Assembly: GCA_964646755.1 (NCBI GenBank)
Contig: CAZYIE010000052.1
Coordinates: 1-18,886 of the forward strand
Length of the DNA stretch: 18,886 nt
Source: MVRV01 sp964646755
GTDB taxonomy: Bacteria; Desulfobacterota; Syntrophia; Syntrophales; Smithellaceae
Reading direction: 5' to 3'
Shown: piece by piece, positions 12,593 through 18,886 of the stretch
How positions within the stretch are numbered: the stretch's first letter is position 1
Layout: every line of letters begins with the position of its first letter
Translations under genes and position numbers: made by a program
The notes under the pieces: model-generated
Seen by the model: only the letters and a program-made list of their open reading frames with translations
Database searches by the model: none
Told to the model about the DNA's origin: nothing

Positions 12593-13966
12593 CTATTTGC
12601 CTGAACGCACCGGGAGTGACCGGTAGCCGTTCATGGAGAAAAACTGGCGGGTCCAGTATTGACCCCCAGTGTTGAAACCGAAATTGGCAGCATCAAAACC
12701 ACGTGTCTCCGATGCCCACGCAACCCAACAACTCATAGTTATTAAAATAGTCAACTTTACCTTGTCATTATCACCACTAGCTGCACAAACCGGCGGATAA
12801 CCTTTGCTTATATCATACAACCCCGCCAGCTCATCCTGCGTCGGCATTCGCCAGTCCGTGTACCCGCCGCCACGGTAATTCTCACAATATTTCTTGGCGT
12901 CTTGCCAGCTAATATTTGAGCCATTGTCCTTTGCTACCCACATCAGATTTGTCAGCGTATCCAAGACTGTTCCGTTATTATAGGCAATAAAACGACCGTC
13001 CCTGCCTGTTTCCCCGGCGGTGGATTGAGAGGGACGTTTTGACATGGCAAGTTGTTTTCTTTCCTCTTCCAACTTTCGCTTTTCTTCTGCCAAGGCATTC
13101 CTCTCTTCGAGAAGCTCCTTTTCCTGCCTCAACTTTTCCCTCTCCGCCTCCAGTTTATCTGAGGGCGATGTCTTGGATGTAACGGATTCTGCTTTGTCTG
13201 CTACTGTTTTTGCGGAACCGGATATAAAATAGAAATCCCCCTCCAGGGAAGATAATTCCCAAGGCACCTGGCCAGTCTCTTTCTTCACTTTGCTGCGCAC
13301 ATTCATAAAGACTTTGTTTATGGTCAGTCCCGGTTTAGCAATATTCTCCAGAAGCGCTCGAGTGTAAGGACTGTTTTTCCCTTCGCCATCACTTGCCACC
13401 TGACCCGCACCGGTGGAATAGGAAATAAATGTACCTGACGGGGCGTTGGTTACTATAGCAAGACCACGGGAGGCGCTGCGAAAACTCTTGCCAAATGGAT
13501 TGTCCCGGCAGGCATCCAGAATTACAATATTGAGGCTGTTATTGGCGTTTTCCATCTCTGCCAACACACGGCCTGCGTCAACAGCCTGGAACCGCACATC
13601 CGATTCCTTGTTGATTCTCGCGCCGACGGGCAGAAGATAGTTGACGCTGTTCACCTGCACACCGTGGCCGGCATAGTAGAAAAGCCCCACGCCGCCGCGT
13701 TTCAGGTTATTACCAAACGCTTCAATCACTTCCACCATCTCCTGGAGATTTGCATTCCTCTTCAATGTTACCGTAAATCCGGCCCGTTTTAACGCCGCGG
13801 CCATATCCGTGGCATCGTTGACGGGATTCTTCAGAGGACCAGAACTGTAAGCGCCATTCCCGATAACTAAAGCGATGCGCCGCTCCGTTGCTGCCGTAAC
13901 TGATGATGGATTGATTAGAATAAGTAGAAACAGGACAAAGAAGATTCTTATACGTATGGATTGCAT
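12593..13966 (-). CDS. Secreted caspase-like (C14) protease with C-terminal Lcl/DUF1566 domain, 457 aa
   Basis: A signal peptide (residues 1-26, cut near VTAA-TE) is followed by a caspase-type peptidase domain (about 28-250). It begins ERRIALVIGNGAY and carries the catalytic dyad H101 (YYAGHGVQ) and C153 (ILDACRDNPFG). A charged coiled coil (about 270-312, many E/K/R/L) links to a DUF1566/Lcl_C domain (about 325-457). That domain is recognisable by GTVLDTLTNLMWVAKDNGSNISWQDA, YTDWRMPTQDEL and the terminal LPVRSGK. The signal suggests a periplasmic or surface location. Peptidase C14 proteins of this kind are presumed Arg/Lys- or Asp-specific proteases of unknown target. The ribosome-binding site AAAGGGG lies upstream of the ATG. 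The gene is 56 bases downstream of a toxin-antitoxin pair on the same strand and may share its transcript. Confidence 0.88.
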   Translation of the reverse strand: MQSIRIRIFFVLFLLILINPSSVTAATERRIALVIGNGAYSSGPLKNPVNDATDMAAALKRAGFTVTLKRNANLQEMVEVIEAFGNNLKRGGVGLFYYAGHGVQVNSVNYLLPVGARINKESDVRFQAVDAGRVLAEMENANNSLNIVILDACRDNPFGKSFRSASRGLAIVTNAPSGTFISYSTGAGQVASDGEGKNSPYTRALLENIAKPGLTINKVFMNVRSKVKKETGQVPWELSSLEGDFYFISGSAKTVADKAESVTSKTSPSDKLEAEREKLRQEKELLEERNALAEEKRKLEEERKQLAMSKRPSQSTAGETGRDGRFIAYNNGTVLDTLTNLMWVAKDNGSNISWQDAKKYCENYRGGGYTDWRMPTQDELAGLYDISKGYPPVCAASGDNDKVKLTILITMSCWVAWASETRGFDAANFGFNTGGQYWTRQFFSMNGYRSLPVRSGK

Positions 13967-14022
13967 GGCGATACCCCTTTATAAAAAATACGTTCCCTGC
14001 TCTTTCACATCCTTAAAACACA

Positions 14023-14457
14023 TTAAACTTTTAGCGCATCAAGAAGAATGGTTTCAATATCAAGTTTCCTGGCGTTTTGATACAGTTGATGATCGAGGGT
14101 GACAATACTTAAATCTTCACAAGAAGCTACGGCTAAGTGCAGGGCATCAAGCGATTTCAGAGGCAGGATGAATTGGGAAATCCAGTTGCCGGCAAGAGTA
14201 TAGTGATTAGCCGTCACCGGTAAACAATGGAAATATTTCCCCTCAAGGTGGGAGAGGAATTTTGCGGATATTTTTCTGGCCGTTTTCGCATCCATTTCCT
14301 TATTCCGAATTTTTCGGGAAAGCGCGGAGAAAAACTCGACTTCCGTCAGTGAACTTATATTCGGCCTGTCAATTTTGGACAGAAACTCTTCCGCTTTATC
14401 GGCAAGAGCCTCCGGACAGTAATAGGCGACGATTACGCTGGTATCTATATAATACAT
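14023..14457 (-). CDS. PIN-domain toxin, VapC-like, 144 aa
   Basis: The protein is a PIN domain with M-Y-Y-I-D5-T-S at the start, an acidic E39-V-E41 motif, D104 (SLDALHLA) and D122 (TLDHQLY). These are the four conserved acidic positions of the nuclease site. The family is a type II toxin that cleaves RNA when the antitoxin is degraded. Its ATG shares one base with the antitoxin stop codon (TGATG), so the two are translationally coupled. This PIN protein is only distantly similar to the VapC at 8527-8922 and is paired with a Phd-type antitoxin, so the two modules were probably acquired separately. Confidence 0.88.
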   Translation of the reverse strand: MYYIDTSVIVAYYCPEALADKAEEFLSKIDRPNISSLTEVEFFSALSRKIRNKEMDAKTARKISAKFLSHLEGKYFHCLPVTANHYTLAGNWISQFILPLKSLDALHLAVASCEDLSIVTLDHQLYQNARKLDIETILLDALKV

Positions 14458-14690
14458 CAGTAGCGTTCCTCTTGCCTGCCTTCGATGACGGTTTCGCTCA
14501 AAGGCTTACCGGAAAGCTTGATTGCCGCCCGAAATTTCTTGAGGCTGGGCAGTCTTTTTGTTTTTCCGGCGGAAGGCACCATGCGGGCAACTTCTATGCC
14601 CCGACGCGTTAAAATAACCTCCATTCCTTCTTCCACCTGATGAATCAGACTGCTGAACCTGCCTCTGGCTTCTTTGATATTGACTTCCAT
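14457..14690 (-). CDS. Phd/YefM-family antitoxin, 77 aa
   Basis: MEVNIKEARGRFSSLIHQVEEGMEVILTRRGIEVARMVP is a typical Phd/YefM N-terminal DNA-binding fold ('v...eAr..fs.ll..v..Ge.v.itr.g.pvA.lvp'). The C-terminal half is charged and extends into the toxin-binding tail. It represses its own operon and neutralises the PIN toxin encoded immediately after it. The ribosome-binding site is GAGGT. Two GTG(T/G)ACAC boxes 21 bases apart lie 40-68 bases upstream and probably mark its operator. Confidence 0.88.
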   Translation of the reverse strand: MEVNIKEARGRFSSLIHQVEEGMEVILTRRGIEVARMVPSAGKTKRLPSLKKFRAAIKLSGKPLSETVIEGRQEERY

Positions 14691-14729
14691 ATACTTACCT
14701 CACAAAATTTGTCTATTTGATGTCATGAA

Positions 14730-14758
14730 GTGTACACCAATATTAAATATGTGTCCAC
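14730..14758. promoter_or_regulatory. Paired operator boxes around a -10 element, Phd/PIN operon
   Basis: GTGTACAC (14730-14737, a perfect 8-bp palindrome) and GTGTCCAC (14751-14758, one mismatch) start 21 bases apart, two helical turns. Between them is a minus-strand TAATAT (14745-14740) suitable as a -10 box, without a good -35. Repressor dimers on both boxes would cover the promoter, as expected for Phd autoregulation. Confidence 0.45.
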
Positions 14759-14760
14759 AA

Positions 14761-15156
14761 TTATCCGTTTACAATCTTGACTAATACTTTCCGGGAGCGG
14801 GGGCCGTCGAATTCGCAGAAAAAGATAGATTGCCATGTCCCTAAAACCAGGCGGCCTTTTTCGATCAAAACTATTTCCGATGCGCCTACCAGTGATGATT
14901 TGACATGCGCTGGAGAATTCCCTTCGCTGTGCCGGTAATTGGCATTTTGCGGTACCGCATTTTCCAATGCATTGATTATATCGCGGGGAACATCCGGATC
15001 GGCATTTTCGTTGATAGTGACAGCGGCAGTTGTGTGAGTTGTAAAAACGATACAGTAGCCGTCATGGACATTTTCTTCTTTTAACACTTCCCGAACGGCA
15101 GCGGTAATGTCAATCATTTCTACGTGCGTATTTGTCCGTACAGCGATTTCTTTCAT
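14761..15156 (-). CDS. yjbQ: YjbQ family (UPF0047) protein, 131 aa
   Basis: The length and sequence are typical of the YjbQ family. Conserved blocks are FTTHTTAAVTINENADPDVPRDI (residues 38-60), YRHSEGNSPAHVKSSLVG (74-91) and GTWQSIFFCEFDGPRSRKV (106-124). The His and Glu/Asp residues in these blocks line a pocket. Family members have weak thiamine-phosphate-synthase activity in vitro and their cellular role is unsettled. The protein is cytoplasmic, with no signal. It begins 22 bases after the stop of the auxiliary lipoprotein reading frame and is on the same strand as the mla genes, so it appears to be the last gene of that operon. Its ribosome-binding site is weak. Confidence 0.92.
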   Translation of the reverse strand: MKEIAVRTNTHVEMIDITAAVREVLKEENVHDGYCIVFTTHTTAAVTINENADPDVPRDIINALENAVPQNANYRHSEGNSPAHVKSSLVGASEIVLIEKGRLVLGTWQSIFFCEFDGPRSRKVLVKIVNG

Positions 15157-15178
15157 TAATTTTCATCTGCAAAAATAT

Positions 15179-15840
15179 TTATTTGTTCTCGGCTGTTTTG
15201 ATTGCCTGGTAAATATCATTGATGATCTGCGGCGAAAGTTTCTGCAGGGCCTGGCTCATGGCCTGACAGTAGCCCCGCGGCGATTGATCAGCAAGTGCTT
15301 CTTCCCGGGAGTATTTTTTCTGGAAAAGAATCCGTTTGGTTCTCGCTGTTTTGTATCTTTCAAAGTTATTTCCAAACTAAGAACGGCAAGGTTGGTGCTT
15401 TTATCTTTCCGCAGATAAAACTCGTCAATGCCTCCTTGAACAATATACTTGACTTCGTCCACAGCATAGCGGGAAAAGGCAGCGCGGAAATAGCCGCTCC
15501 CTTGCAGATCACGCAACAAATTATCGCTCACCATATCGGCAGGATTTACCGCCCAACGGTTATAATTAAAAGAATCAAGAGAATAATTGTCCTGGCGGAA
15601 AATCATGCTATTATTGTTATAGGCAGTGGCAATCGTAAAACGGCTGACTCGAATTGTGTCATCTATTACGGGTAATTTTGCCAAGATCGGCGCCGGATAA
15701 TCGATAAGATAATTTTCAATCGGAGCTTGTGGTTTTCCGGTACTGACACAGCCTGTAATAACCGCAAAAGAAAAGAAAAGAAACAAGCTGTTCCCGAAAA
15801 ATCGCCGGGAGCATTTTATGAACATTGAAAATATTCCCAT
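15179..15840 (-). CDS. ABC-transport auxiliary lipoprotein (PqiC-like), frameshifted near the C-terminus
   Basis: A lipoprotein signal (residues 1-31) ends with the lipobox I-T-G-C31. The body contains NYLIDYPAP, a family-typical central region (DNLLRDLQGSGYFRAAFSR) and VLSLEITLKDT, as in outer-membrane partners of Mla/Pqi/Let-type MCE transporters. As written, the frame closes at 15256 after an uncharacteristic tail (HLLINRRGATVRP). In the neighbouring frame the DNA continues with a native-looking C-terminus (FQKKYSREEALADQSPRG, then CQAMSQALQKLSPQIIND) to a stop at 15179-15181. The whole interval is 662 bases, one short of a multiple of three. A one-base loss near the T4 run at 15349-15352 would explain this. 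The start is supported by AAGGAG before the ATG at 15840. It follows mlaD by 14 bases. Confidence 0.83.
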
Positions 15841-15854
15841 TTTACTTCTCCTTG

Positions 15855-16787
15855 TTATTCCATAAGTTTTCTGGGAGGTGCCGGTCGGCTGAAAATCAAT
15901 TCTGATGGATTGCTGTTCAGACTGTCTGCAAGTTTCTGCAAATATTCCGACGTAGTCCTCAGATTTTCCGCTGTGTCCTGCAAATTCAGGGTAATCGAAT
16001 TGGTTCTTTTATCCAGGTTGTCCAGAATCACTCCGGTCTTGGCTGTCTGCTGGGCAAGATTCAACGCTTCCACTTCCTGCCGGGCGCGGTTGATTAATTG
16101 GCGGGCATTGGCCAGCGTTTCCGCTGTTTCTTTAAGAACATCATCAAATTTGCCTTCGGCAATAGTCTTATTTATTTTGGTGACAGACTTATCGAGATTG
16201 ATGGACATCGATTCCAAATTACTCATTATCCGGTTAGTACGATCACCGGCCAGGAAAGTTTCAATAGATTTAGTTGTGCTTTTCAGTTGGTTGGCGATTC
16301 CTTGAAAATCAATTCCCTTGATGTTTTGCATTATTTTGTCAGTGTCCGCCAAAAACCGGCTGATTTCCGAACGGCGGGAAGGGATAACCGGATAGGGGGC
16401 GTCAAACTTTAATGTCGGGGGATCAAGGACTTCTCCGGGCATGATGCGATCCAGCTCAATGAAAACGATACCGGTAATACCGGCCGTTTTCAACTGAGCA
16501 TAAGTATGTTTCTGCAAATCACCGGATAAATTTATTTTCATCACCACTTCGATCAAACGGTAATCCGGTGCGACTTTTATGCTGTCAACCTTGCCTATTT
16601 CCACACCGCGGTATTTAACGGCAGAGTCGGTTTGCAACCCCTGTACCGATTCATCAAAATAGGAAACATACGTTGAGCCTTTCATAAACAAGTCCGCAGC
16701 GCTGACCCAGATAATTATAACTGCGCCAATCAGCAAACCGGTTATAACAAAAAGACCTATTAAGAATTTTGAACTTCTACCGGACAT
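15855..16787 (-). CDS. mlaD: MlaD-type MCE-domain substrate-binding protein, 310 aa
   Basis: One N-terminal transmembrane helix (residues about 8-30) is followed by a single MCE domain (about 38-118). Its core reads VSYFDESVQGLQTDSAVKYRGVEIGKVDSI, then TAGITGIVFIELDR. A long helical region (about 140-290) may form the periplasmic coiled-coil needle of the hexamer. The protein ends in the family-typical proline-rich SRPAPPRKLME. MCE rings carry phospholipids or other hydrophobic molecules across the periplasm. The start overlaps the end of mlaF by 11 bases, which indicates tight coupling. The family ranges from about 150 to over 300 residues, and this is the longer form with helical extension. 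Confidence 0.92.
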   Translation of the reverse strand: MSGRSSKFLIGLFVITGLLIGAVIIIWVSAADLFMKGSTYVSYFDESVQGLQTDSAVKYRGVEIGKVDSIKVAPDYRLIEVVMKINLSGDLQKHTYAQLKTAGITGIVFIELDRIMPGEVLDPPTLKFDAPYPVIPSRRSEISRFLADTDKIMQNIKGIDFQGIANQLKSTTKSIETFLAGDRTNRIMSNLESMSINLDKSVTKINKTIAEGKFDDVLKETAETLANARQLINRARQEVEALNLAQQTAKTGVILDNLDKRTNSITLNLQDTAENLRTTSEYLQKLADSLNSNPSELIFSRPAPPRKLME

Positions 16788-17571
16788 AAGACCTATCCTG
16801 AGAATTGTGATCAGGCGCCTGCCGCAAAAAAAAGCTCTTCACCCGTGGATCTGTTGCTTTTTCCTGCAAGTCGCGAGGTGTACCTTCGGCAATAATTCCC
16901 TTTGTCGCTTTATCCAACATGATTACTCTATCGGCAATTTTGCAAATGGATTGCAATTCGTGCGATACAACTACCATAGTTGTTCCCAGTGCTTCGTTGG
17001 TTTTCATAATTAAATCATCCAGCTCAACTGCCGTAATGGGATCGAGTCCGGCGGATAATTCATCAAAAAAGAGAACGATCGGATCAAGAGCCATCGCCCG
17101 GGCAATGCCTGCCCGCTTTTTCATGCCGCCGGAAAGTTCCGCAGGATAATGATTTTCATAACCAGCCAAGTTAACCATGCCCAATTTCATTCTAACAATC
17201 AAGTCAATTGTGGCGTTATCAAGATTAGTGTACTCCGTGAGCGGCAAAGCAATATTTTCTTTGAGAGTCATCGAACTGAACAAAGCGCTGGACTGAAAAA
17301 GCACCCCGATATTTTGCCGGTAATTATTTAATTCCTTTTCTCCTGCGGTCATTATGTCCGAATCGCGAAAAAGCACTCGACCGGCAGTTGTTTTTTGCAG
17401 ACCGATCATGATTTTCAGCAGAGTGGTTTTCCCGCAGCCGCTTTCACCCACAATAACAAGAATTTCTCCTTTATGCACCTGAAAACTGATGTTTTCCAAT
17501 ACCGTATTGCTGCCGAAACGAACGGTGGCATTTTCTACAACGATTATCGGCTTATTTTCCGGTGACTGCAA
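16777..17571 (-). CDS. mlaF: MlaF-type ABC transporter ATPase, 264 aa
   Basis: This is a complete ABC ATPase with Walker A GESGCGKTT (residues about 43-51), Q-loop VLFQSSALF, signature LSGGMKKRAGIARA, Walker B VLFFDELSAGLDP and switch VSHEL. It powers lipid transport with MlaE and MlaD at the inner membrane. The start codon is TTG at 17571, preceded by AAGGAG with a six-base spacer. That Shine-Dalgarno overlaps the mlaE stop codon (TAAGGAG), so translation of mlaF is probably coupled to mlaE. No alternative ATG precedes the conserved N-terminus (PIIVVENATVRFG), which supports TTG. Confidence 0.95.
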   Translation of the reverse strand: MQSPENKPIIVVENATVRFGSNTVLENISFQVHKGEILVIVGESGCGKTTLLKIMIGLQKTTAGRVLFRDSDIMTAGEKELNNYRQNIGVLFQSSALFSSMTLKENIALPLTEYTNLDNATIDLIVRMKLGMVNLAGYENHYPAELSGGMKKRAGIARAMALDPIVLFFDELSAGLDPITAVELDDLIMKTNEALGTTMVVVSHELQSICKIADRVIMLDKATKGIIAEGTPRDLQEKATDPRVKSFFLRQAPDHNSQDRSYVR

Positions 17572-17581
17572 ATCCTGCTCC

Positions 17582-18730
17582 TTATCTCATATAATAAAAC
17601 ATTATCGCAAAAATAGAATCGGCAACTACTATGAGAAAAATTGCCGAAACAACCGCAGAAGTCGTGTACTTACCAACATCCTGGGCACCCGCTCGCACCT
17701 GAAACCCTTTTTGACAACCAATGCCGGCAATGATTACGGCAAAAACCGCCGCTTTAATCAGGCTCGTCACCACATCAAAAACCTGAATCGTTTTTAGCGA
17801 CTGGATAATATATGTGTGCGCAGTAAGATCAAGACCGGTTACACCAACTATTAAGCCGCCAATAATACCGAAAAAATCGGAATAAAGCGTCAACAGCGGG
17901 ACAACTATTATGGATGCAAATACTTTGGGTACAGCCAGAAACCGGACGGGATCAAAGCCCATAGAGGTTAAGGCATCGACTTCTTCATTTACGACCATGG
18001 TGCCTATTTCCGCGGCAAAAGCCGAACCGGAACGGCCAGCCACCAGTATGGCTGTCATGATTGGCCCCAACTCTTTAACCATCGCAAAACTGACCAGGGA
18101 AGGAACGTAAATATTGGCGCCGACGGAACGAAGTTGCAAATAGGACATAAAAGCAAGGATCAATCCGATCAACATGCTGATTAAACCCACAATCGGTAAG
18201 CCATCCACGCCTGCCCGCTTCATATAAAAGAGAACATCCCTGATCCGCAATGATTGGGGATGCAGAACAGTGTAGGCAATTGCGGACAACAATTCACCGA
18301 CAAATGTCATAAAATTTGCTGCATCCTGGAGAATACTTAATGAAGCGCCGCCAATTTGAGTTACCAGCCCCTCGCGAGTTTCTTTTTCTTTCAATGGTGC
18401 TTGCGTCAGGGCTTTTTCGTAAATAACGCTGAATATCCCTTTTGTTTCATCATTCAAGCTGAGAAGTGAACAATCGATATTTTCAGCTGTTGCGGCCTTT
18501 TGGATTTGAATTATTGCCAGTGCTGCGGCGCTGTCGATATAGGTGATTCCGGAAAAGTCGATATCCATAGCCCTAATCTTTTGTTCCCGGAATAAACTCT
18601 TTATTTCACCGGTAAAAGAAGTAAGATTTTTCAGGCCGAATTCCCCAATGAGGCAAATAATTAGTTTCGATTCTTGTTTTTTAGAGGATATTTGGTAGGG
18701 CTTTTGACAGTCTTGTTTTACATCCATCAT
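17582..18730 (-). CDS. mlaE: MlaE-type permease with fused N-terminal STAS domain, 382 aa
   Basis: The N-terminal ~115 residues form an MlaB-like STAS domain, with the conserved D-I-D-F-S-G-I-T-Y-I-D-S67-A-A-A strand-loop. The rest (about 128-382) is the MlaE permease, with the signature region LVSFAMVKELGPIMTAILVAGRSGSAFAAEIGTM and further helices to the C-terminus. In E. coli MlaB is a separate subunit, and here it is fused to the permease, as in several deltaproteobacteria. With MlaF and MlaD it forms the inner-membrane lipid ABC transporter. No MlaC or MlaA is present in the window; the auxiliary lipoprotein may serve the outer-membrane side. The ribosome-binding site is poor. ATG 18730 and ATG 18727 are both possible starts. 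Confidence 0.93.
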   Translation of the reverse strand: MMDVKQDCQKPYQISSKKQESKLIICLIGEFGLKNLTSFTGEIKSLFREQKIRAMDIDFSGITYIDSAAALAIIQIQKAATAENIDCSLLSLNDETKGIFSVIYEKALTQAPLKEKETREGLVTQIGGASLSILQDAANFMTFVGELLSAIAYTVLHPQSLRIRDVLFYMKRAGVDGLPIVGLISMLIGLILAFMSYLQLRSVGANIYVPSLVSFAMVKELGPIMTAILVAGRSGSAFAAEIGTMVVNEEVDALTSMGFDPVRFLAVPKVFASIIVVPLLTLYSDFFGIIGGLIVGVTGLDLTAHTYIIQSLKTIQVFDVVTSLIKAAVFAVIIAGIGCQKGFQVRAGAQDVGKYTTSAVVSAIFLIVVADSIFAIMFYYMR

Positions 18731-18786
18731 AGTAAATAGACAATATCGGCCAGAAAAAGATTAATAATTCTAAAAGATTTTAAAGC

Positions 18787-18815
18787 AGTAAACGCTTTTG
18801 CCGTCAGTTTGTCAA
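18787..18815 (-). promoter_or_regulatory. Probable promoter of the mla operon
   Basis: On the minus strand there is a perfect -35 TTGACA (18815-18810), a 17-base spacer and a TTTACT -10 box (18792-18787). Transcription would begin near 18780 and leave a ~50-base leader before mlaE. A second TTGACA (18821-18816) lies directly upstream in tandem but has no matching -10. No other gene is visible between 18731 and the end of the window. Confidence 0.5.
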
Positions 18816-18886
18816 TGTCAATTTAAAAGACTCTTTTTTCATTATTTTCATATTTCGTTAAACTCATTTGAACATTTCATTGAAAG

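Overview
The window looks like a chromosomal segment from a Gram-negative bacterium, most plausibly a deltaproteobacterial (Desulfobacterota-like) anaerobe. This placement is inferred from gene content and no marker gene is present. The supporting content is a retrograde-lipid-transport operon with a STAS-fused MlaE, a multi-PAS/LuxR sensor-regulator, an exported flavodoxin-ferredoxin lipoprotein, a CoA-transferase fused to a GNAT domain, an ADP-forming acyl-CoA synthetase, several toxin-antitoxin modules and a REP-associated tyrosine transposase. The first ~95 bases are an A-run followed by a 24-base G-run and look like a sequencing or assembly artefact at a contig end.

Layout. Positions 162-3182 (all minus strand) hold a small unknown protein, a TPR protein and a 695-residue PAS-PAS-PAS-PAS-LuxR regulator. 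The TPR gene has a good sigma70-type promoter embedded in a nested inverted repeat. Positions 3471-5048 (plus) hold a hemolysin III-type membrane protein and an alpha/beta hydrolase. Positions 5060-6025 (minus) encode a flavodoxin/2x[4Fe-4S] protein with a combined Tat-like and lipobox signal. It is divergent from a CoA-transferase-GNAT fusion (6218-8074), which is followed by a STAS protein (8145-8498). A VapBC module lies on the opposite strand (8527-9113), and then comes the ADP-forming acyl-CoA synthetase (9500-11647).

Positions 11700-12560 form a REP/RAYT locus: a single-strand-type transposase surrounded by two orientations of a GATAG-headed hairpin repeat, a BIME-like arrangement. The rest is on the minus strand. 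In transcription order it reads mlaE (with fused STAS), mlaF (TTG start), mlaD, an auxiliary lipoprotein broken by a one-base frameshift near its C-terminus, yjbQ, a Phd/PIN toxin-antitoxin pair with two flanking operator-like boxes, and a secreted caspase-like protease with a C-terminal Lcl/DUF1566 domain.

How it works together. The mla genes form one coherent module, an inner-membrane ABC transporter for phospholipid trafficking between the membranes. The CoA-transferase-GNAT and the ADP-forming synthetase both handle acyl-CoA energy metabolism, although the transferase appears to lack the usual catalytic glutamate. The other genes are accessory. I see no complete, clearly novel multi-gene system. 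The most unusual items are the exported flavodoxin-ferredoxin lipoprotein and its palindrome-bearing divergent promoter region, the glutamate-less CoA-transferase-GNAT, and the REP/RAYT cluster whose hairpin abuts the transposase ribosome-binding site.
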